The notes under the pieces are model-generated. The model searched no databases and had not been told where the DNA came from. It saw nothing but the letters and a program-made list of their open reading frames with translations. A stretch of 10,665 nucleotides of DNA from an uncultured Steroidobacter sp. (lineage in GTDB: Bacteria; Pseudomonadota; Gammaproteobacteria; Steroidobacterales; Steroidobacteraceae), in contig CAMLEO010000253.1 in assembly GCA_946478975.1 (NCBI GenBank), positions 1 to 10,665 of the forward strand. The letters are read 5' to 3'. Positions 7,746 to 10,665 of the stretch are shown one piece after another. Each line of letters starts with the position of its first letter. The first letter of the stretch is position 1. Both the position numbers and the translations under genes were made by a program.

Positions 7746-7751
7746 CTCCTC
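7746..7751 (-). promoter_or_regulatory. GAGGAG Shine-Dalgarno-like site separated from the nnrS start by the terminator hairpin
   Basis: The - strand reads GAGGAG just after the norB stop, then TAC, then the terminator stem-loop, then ATTTTTT and the nnrS ATG. Linear spacing is about 34 nt, too far for normal initiation. With the hairpin folded out, the gap is about 10 nt. Use by nnrS is a hypothesis. Confidence 0.35.
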
Positions 7752-7753
7752 GA

Positions 7754-10042
7754 TCAACGTTTGGCTGTTTCGGCACCGGCAGGCAGTTTCGCCTCCGCCT
7801 GCTTGGGCGCGATCCACAGTCGAATCACAAACCACGCCAGGGCCAGTGCGCCGACACTGAAGATCGTGTCGCCAGGCACTCGCATCCACACCAGCAGCTG
7901 GATGATGGGCTTCTGCATCAGCTCTGCAGAGCGCGCATACCAGTAGCCATGGTCGATTGCCGCGCTGAGTTGAATCACACCGATCGGCAGCAGCGTGAAC
8001 AGCGCCATGCAGGCGAGGCCGATGTTGAATGCCCAGAAGCTGGTTTTCAGCGCGCGTTCGTTCCAAACCACGTTCGGCTTGATCCCGCGCAGGCAGAACA
8101 ACATCAATCCGACGCCGAGCAGCCCATACACGCCGAACAGCGCGGTGTGGCCATGTAGCGGCGTGAGGTTCAGACCCTGCATGTAGTACAGCGGCAGCGG
8201 CGGATTGATCAGGAAGCCGAACAGGCCCGCACCCACCAGGTTCCAGAAGGCCACGCCGGTGAAGAACAGGATCGGCCAGCGATACCGCTGCATCCACGGC
8301 GTTGCGGAGCCGAGCTTATAAGTTTGATAAGCCTCGAAGCCGACGAACGCGAGCGGCACGACTTCCAGCGCGGAGAAGCTGGCGCCGAGCGCGATCACCG
8401 CCGTGGGAGTGCCGGTGAAGTACAAGTGATGCAACGTTCCGAGCACGCCGCCGGACAGGAACACGATGGTCGCGAACAACACTGAGATGGTTGCCGTGCT
8501 CGTGCGCAGCAGGCCGAGTCGAGTGAACAGGAAGGCGATCACTGCGGTTGCGAACACTTCAAAGAAGCCCTCGACCCACAGGTGCACCACCCACCAGCGC
8601 CAGTATTCCACCATGGAGATGTGCGTATGCTCGCCCCACATCAAACCGGCGCCGTAGAACAGGCCGATGCAGACGGTGGAAAGAAACAACAGCATGGTGA
8701 TGGACTTGCCATCTTCCGATTGATTCGAGCCGCCTTTGCGGATGGCAGGCCACAACGCGCGACCGACCAGCGTCAGCCACACACCGAGCCCGACGAACAG
8801 GAAGATCTGCCAGAAGCGGCCCAGGTCGACATATTCCCAACCCTGGTGGCCGAACCAGAAGTTCTTGTCCAGCCCCAGCTTCTGCATCACTGCCAGCCAC
8901 TGGCCGGTGAACGCGCCGACCACGATGATCAGCAGGCACGTGAACAGGAAGTTGACGCCGAAGCGCTGAAACTTCGGTTCGTGGCCGGAGATCGCCGGGC
9001 CAATATACAAACCCATGCCGAGCCAGGCAGTCGCGATCCACAGCACTGCAAGCTGCGTGTGCCAGGTGCGGCTGAGCGAATAGGGCAGATAGTTGGAGAG
9101 CGCGAAGCCGTATGCTTCCTGGCCTTCGACCTGGTAGTGCGCGGTGATCGCGCCCAGCAGGATCTGCGTTAGAAACAACGCGATCACCAGCCAGAAGTAC
9201 TTGGCCGTGGCCTTCATCGAAGGAGTGATACGAATCAGCGCGAGCGGATCGGTCGCCGGCAGCACCGGCGCTTCTTCCTTGTGACGGGCATGGTGCCAGC
9301 CGAGCAGCGCGATGCCGGCGATCAGGAACAACACGCTGAACACGGTCCACATCAACAGCTGTCCCGGGGGCTGGTTGCCGACCAGAGCGTCATGCGGCCA
9401 GTTGTTTGTATAAGTGATCTCTTTGCCCGGACGCTGAGTCACAGCGGACCAGGCAGACCACCAGATGAACGCAGTCAGCGCGGCGCGCCGATCGGGGTCG
9501 ATCACCGTGCCGTTCTTCATCGCGTACGCTTTGCGTAGCGGCAGCAGCGCCGGATCGTCGCCGAACAACGCTTCGTAGTGAGCGGCGACTCGTTTGATGG
9601 CAGCGGCGCGATCGTCCGAAATCGTGATCGTGTCGCTCTGCGCGTCGTAAGTGTTCTTGCGAATGCGAGGACGCAGCCGCGCAGCGAACGTTGCCTGCGT
9701 GTCTTCCGGCAACTTCGCAAAGAGCTGCGAGGTTTCGCGCCTGGCATCGATATCCAGCCAGGCGAGTGCTTCACGATGCAGCCAGTCTGCGCTCCAGTCC
9801 GGCGCGACGTAACTGCCGTGACCCCAGATCGAGCCGAGTTGCTGGCCGCCGATGGATTGCCACACCTGCCGGCCTTTCTCGATATCGGCACGTGTGTAGA
9901 TGGTCCGGCCGGTTTCGGTGACGACAGCCGACGGAATGGGTGGCATCACCCGGTGAATTTCGCCGCCGACCCAAAGCAGCACGGAAAAGGAGAGCAAGAG
10001 CAGCGCTCCCAATCCGATCCATAACTTACGACTCGCATTCAT
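7754..10042 (-). CDS. norB: Quinol-dependent nitric oxide reductase (qNOR, NorB/NorZ type)
   Basis: Single-subunit inner-membrane enzyme that reduces two NO to N2O with electrons from quinol. The length is 762 aa. An N-terminal helix (about 7-25) is followed by a hydrophilic periplasmic domain (about 30-225) resembling the NorC fold but with no CxxCH, which marks qNOR, then about 13 helices. Metal residues by family alignment: haem b His328 (RTWHTQ) and His632; haem b3 His630 (PLHGHTALFG); FeB His487, His538 and His539 (TLHHLYF) with Glu491; nearby Glu560. All are present. The ATG at 10042 is chosen because GGGAG lies 9 nt upstream; ATGs at 10051 and 10072 are in frame but lack a ribosome-binding site at usual spacing. 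An FNR-type box is centred 63 bp upstream, and a strong terminator follows. Confidence 0.96.
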   Translation of the reverse strand: MNASRKLWIGLGALLLLSFSVLLWVGGEIHRVMPPIPSAVVTETGRTIYTRADIEKGRQVWQSIGGQQLGSIWGHGSYVAPDWSADWLHREALAWLDIDARRETSQLFAKLPEDTQATFAARLRPRIRKNTYDAQSDTITISDDRAAAIKRVAAHYEALFGDDPALLPLRKAYAMKNGTVIDPDRRAALTAFIWWSAWSAVTQRPGKEITYTNNWPHDALVGNQPPGQLLMWTVFSVLFLIAGIALLGWHHARHKEEAPVLPATDPLALIRITPSMKATAKYFWLVIALFLTQILLGAITAHYQVEGQEAYGFALSNYLPYSLSRTWHTQLAVLWIATAWLGMGLYIGPAISGHEPKFQRFGVNFLFTCLLIIVVGAFTGQWLAVMQKLGLDKNFWFGHQGWEYVDLGRFWQIFLFVGLGVWLTLVGRALWPAIRKGGSNQSEDGKSITMLLFLSTVCIGLFYGAGLMWGEHTHISMVEYWRWWVVHLWVEGFFEVFATAVIAFLFTRLGLLRTSTATISVLFATIVFLSGGVLGTLHHLYFTGTPTAVIALGASFSALEVVPLAFVGFEAYQTYKLGSATPWMQRYRWPILFFTGVAFWNLVGAGLFGFLINPPLPLYYMQGLNLTPLHGHTALFGVYGLLGVGLMLFCLRGIKPNVVWNERALKTSFWAFNIGLACMALFTLLPIGVIQLSAAIDHGYWYARSAELMQKPIIQLLVWMRVPGDTIFSVGALALAWFVIRLWIAPKQAEAKLPAGAETAKR

Positions 10043-10051
10043 AACACTCAT

Positions 10052-10069
10052 CTCCCATGTTGGTGGGAG
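10052..10069 (-). promoter_or_regulatory. norB leader with Shine-Dalgarno site inside a small hairpin
   Basis: On the - strand CTCCCA (10069-10064) and TGGGAG (10057-10052) form a 6-bp stem with a 6-nt loop. The GGGAG of the second arm is the norB ribosome-binding site, 9 nt before ATG 10042. It would be masked if the transcript starts upstream of about 10069. A class II start placed by the operator (near 10064) would remove part of the first arm. Confidence 0.45.
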
Positions 10070-10097
10070 CATGGTGCTCGCGCGGCGGTGGGGGTGC

Positions 10098-10113
10098 CCT
10101 GATCTAGATCAGG
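10098..10113. promoter_or_regulatory. FNR/DNR-type operator upstream of norB
   Basis: Perfect 16-bp palindrome CCTGATCTAGATCAGG. Its 14-bp core CTGATCTAGATCAG (10099-10112) is identical to that of the nirK site. It directly abuts the stop codon of the upstream regulator gene, and its centre is about 63 bp from the norB ATG. At -41.5 it implies a start site near 10064. It fits the TTGAT-N4-ATCAA consensus except at the outer base of each half. Confidence 0.8.
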
Positions 10114-10665
10114 TCAGGCAGTGCGCAGGACGTTCTCGGCCAGCGCCTCCAGGCGCTTGCGGTCTGTGAACTCGATCTCGCGGCGATCGACCTGGATCAT
10201 GCCTTCATCCTGGAAGCGGCGGAACACGCGACTGACGGTTTCAGGCGCAAGCCGCAGATAGTTCGCCATGTCCGTGCGCGTCATGGTCAGCAGGAACCGA
10301 TTGGCCGAGAAGCCGCGCGCGGCATAACGACGGGACAGCGTGATCAAGAACGCGGCCATCCGTTCGTCGGCCGAGAAGTTGCCCGACAGCAGCGCTGCCT
10401 TGCCGATGTCCTGGCTCAGCAGCCGAAACAGCTGTTGTTGCAAACCCGGCATGCGAGCGGCCAGTGCGGCGATGTTAGGAAACGAGAACCGGCACAACAC
10501 CACCGAGTCCATCGCGACCGCATTGCTGGGATAGCGTGCTTGTGAGATCGCATTCAGGCCGATCACTTCGCCCGGCAGGAAGAATCCTTGCACGTGCTCG
10601 CGGCCTTCGTTGTCGGTCACATACGTTTTCACCGTGCCGGAGCGCACGGCCGCGATCGCGGTGAA
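10114..10665 (-). CDS. FNR/ANR-type CRP-family transcription regulator, N-terminus beyond window edge
   Basis: Only the C-terminal 183 residues are visible, of about 240-250 expected; the frame stays open to the right edge. The visible part starts inside the sensory beta-barrel (FTAIAAVRSGTVKTYV, then GFFLPGEVIGLNAI), continues through the dimerisation helix (SADERMAAFLITLSRRYAARG, about visible residues 98-118) and ends with a winged helix-turn-helix (LTMTRTDMANYLRLAPETVSR). The recognition helix carries E-x-x-S-R (visible Glu142, Ser145, Arg146), the FNR pattern that reads TTGAT half-sites. Cys58 in VVLCRFSF aligns with the fourth [4Fe-4S] cysteine of FNR (Cys122 in E. coli). This favours an oxygen-sensing FNR/ANR over a cysteine-free DNR, but the other cysteines are outside the window. 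It lies directly upstream of norB on the same strand and probably regulates norB and nirK. FNR, ANR and DNR cannot be told apart here. Confidence 0.88.
   Translation of the reverse strand, partial: FTAIAAVRSGTVKTYVTDNEGREHVQGFFLPGEVIGLNAISQARYPSNAVAMDSVVLCRFSFPNIAALAARMPGLQQQLFRLLSQDIGKAALLSGNFSADERMAAFLITLSRRYAARGFSANRFLLTMTRTDMANYLRLAPETVSRVFRRFQDEGMIQVDRREIEFTDRKRLEALAENVLRTA

Noticed and set aside
10042..10072. A longer qNOR start at 10072 or 10051
   Set aside because: The extra residues (MLPPTWEMSV) are not membrane-like and have no properly spaced ribosome-binding site. GGGAG fits the ATG at 10042.
1..10665. CRISPR arrays, tRNA/rRNA genes, insertion sequences or attachment sites
   Set aside because: No regularly spaced repeats, transposase or integrase frames, terminal inverted repeats or RNA-gene signatures were seen. 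Nearly every base is in a denitrification gene.

Overview
The window is a denitrification gene cluster from a GC-rich proteobacterium. The family mix fits a gamma- or betaproteobacterium: NapABC, an AniA-type NirK with a fused cytochrome c, a single-subunit quinol NO reductase, NnrS and an FNR-type regulator. A Steroidobacter/Xanthomonadales-like host is only a guess from general resemblance; the sequence alone does not fix the genus. There are no rRNA, tRNA, CRISPR or insertion-sequence signals, and coding density is very high.

Layout. Bases 1-3113 (+ strand) hold the 3' three quarters of napA followed by napB and napC, joined by ATGA stop/start overlaps. These encode periplasmic nitrate reductase, its dihaem partner and the tetrahaem quinol dehydrogenase. 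Bases 3058-5956 (- strand) hold nirK, a NirV-like formylglycine-enzyme-fold protein and an SCO-type copper chaperone, in the order nirK-nirV-sco. The 3' end of sco overlaps the 3' end of napC convergently by 56 bp. Bases 6111-7712 (- strand) hold nnrS, which carries an apparent one-base frameshift, coupled by ATGA to a SirB2-family membrane protein. Bases 7754-10042 (- strand) hold a full-length quinol-dependent nitric oxide reductase (norB/norZ type), separated from nnrS by a strong intrinsic terminator. Bases 10114-10665 (- strand) hold the C-terminal part of an FNR/ANR-type regulator that runs off the right edge.

How it works together. Nap reduces nitrate to nitrite in the periplasm with electrons from quinol through NapC and NapB. 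NirK reduces nitrite to NO, and qNOR removes NO as N2O. NnrS probably helps with NO tolerance. Nearly identical palindromes (core CTGATCTAGATCAG) sit upstream of nirK and norB and fit an FNR/DNR box. The regulator with the matching recognition-helix residues is encoded next door, suggesting one local circuit that co-controls NO production and removal. No nos (N2O reductase) genes are in view.

No wholly new system was found. The points most worth checking are the nnrS frameshift, the unusual terminator/start-codon junction in front of nnrS, the convergent napC/sco overlap with a duplication that lengthens both proteins, and the lipoprotein-anchored three-domain NirK.
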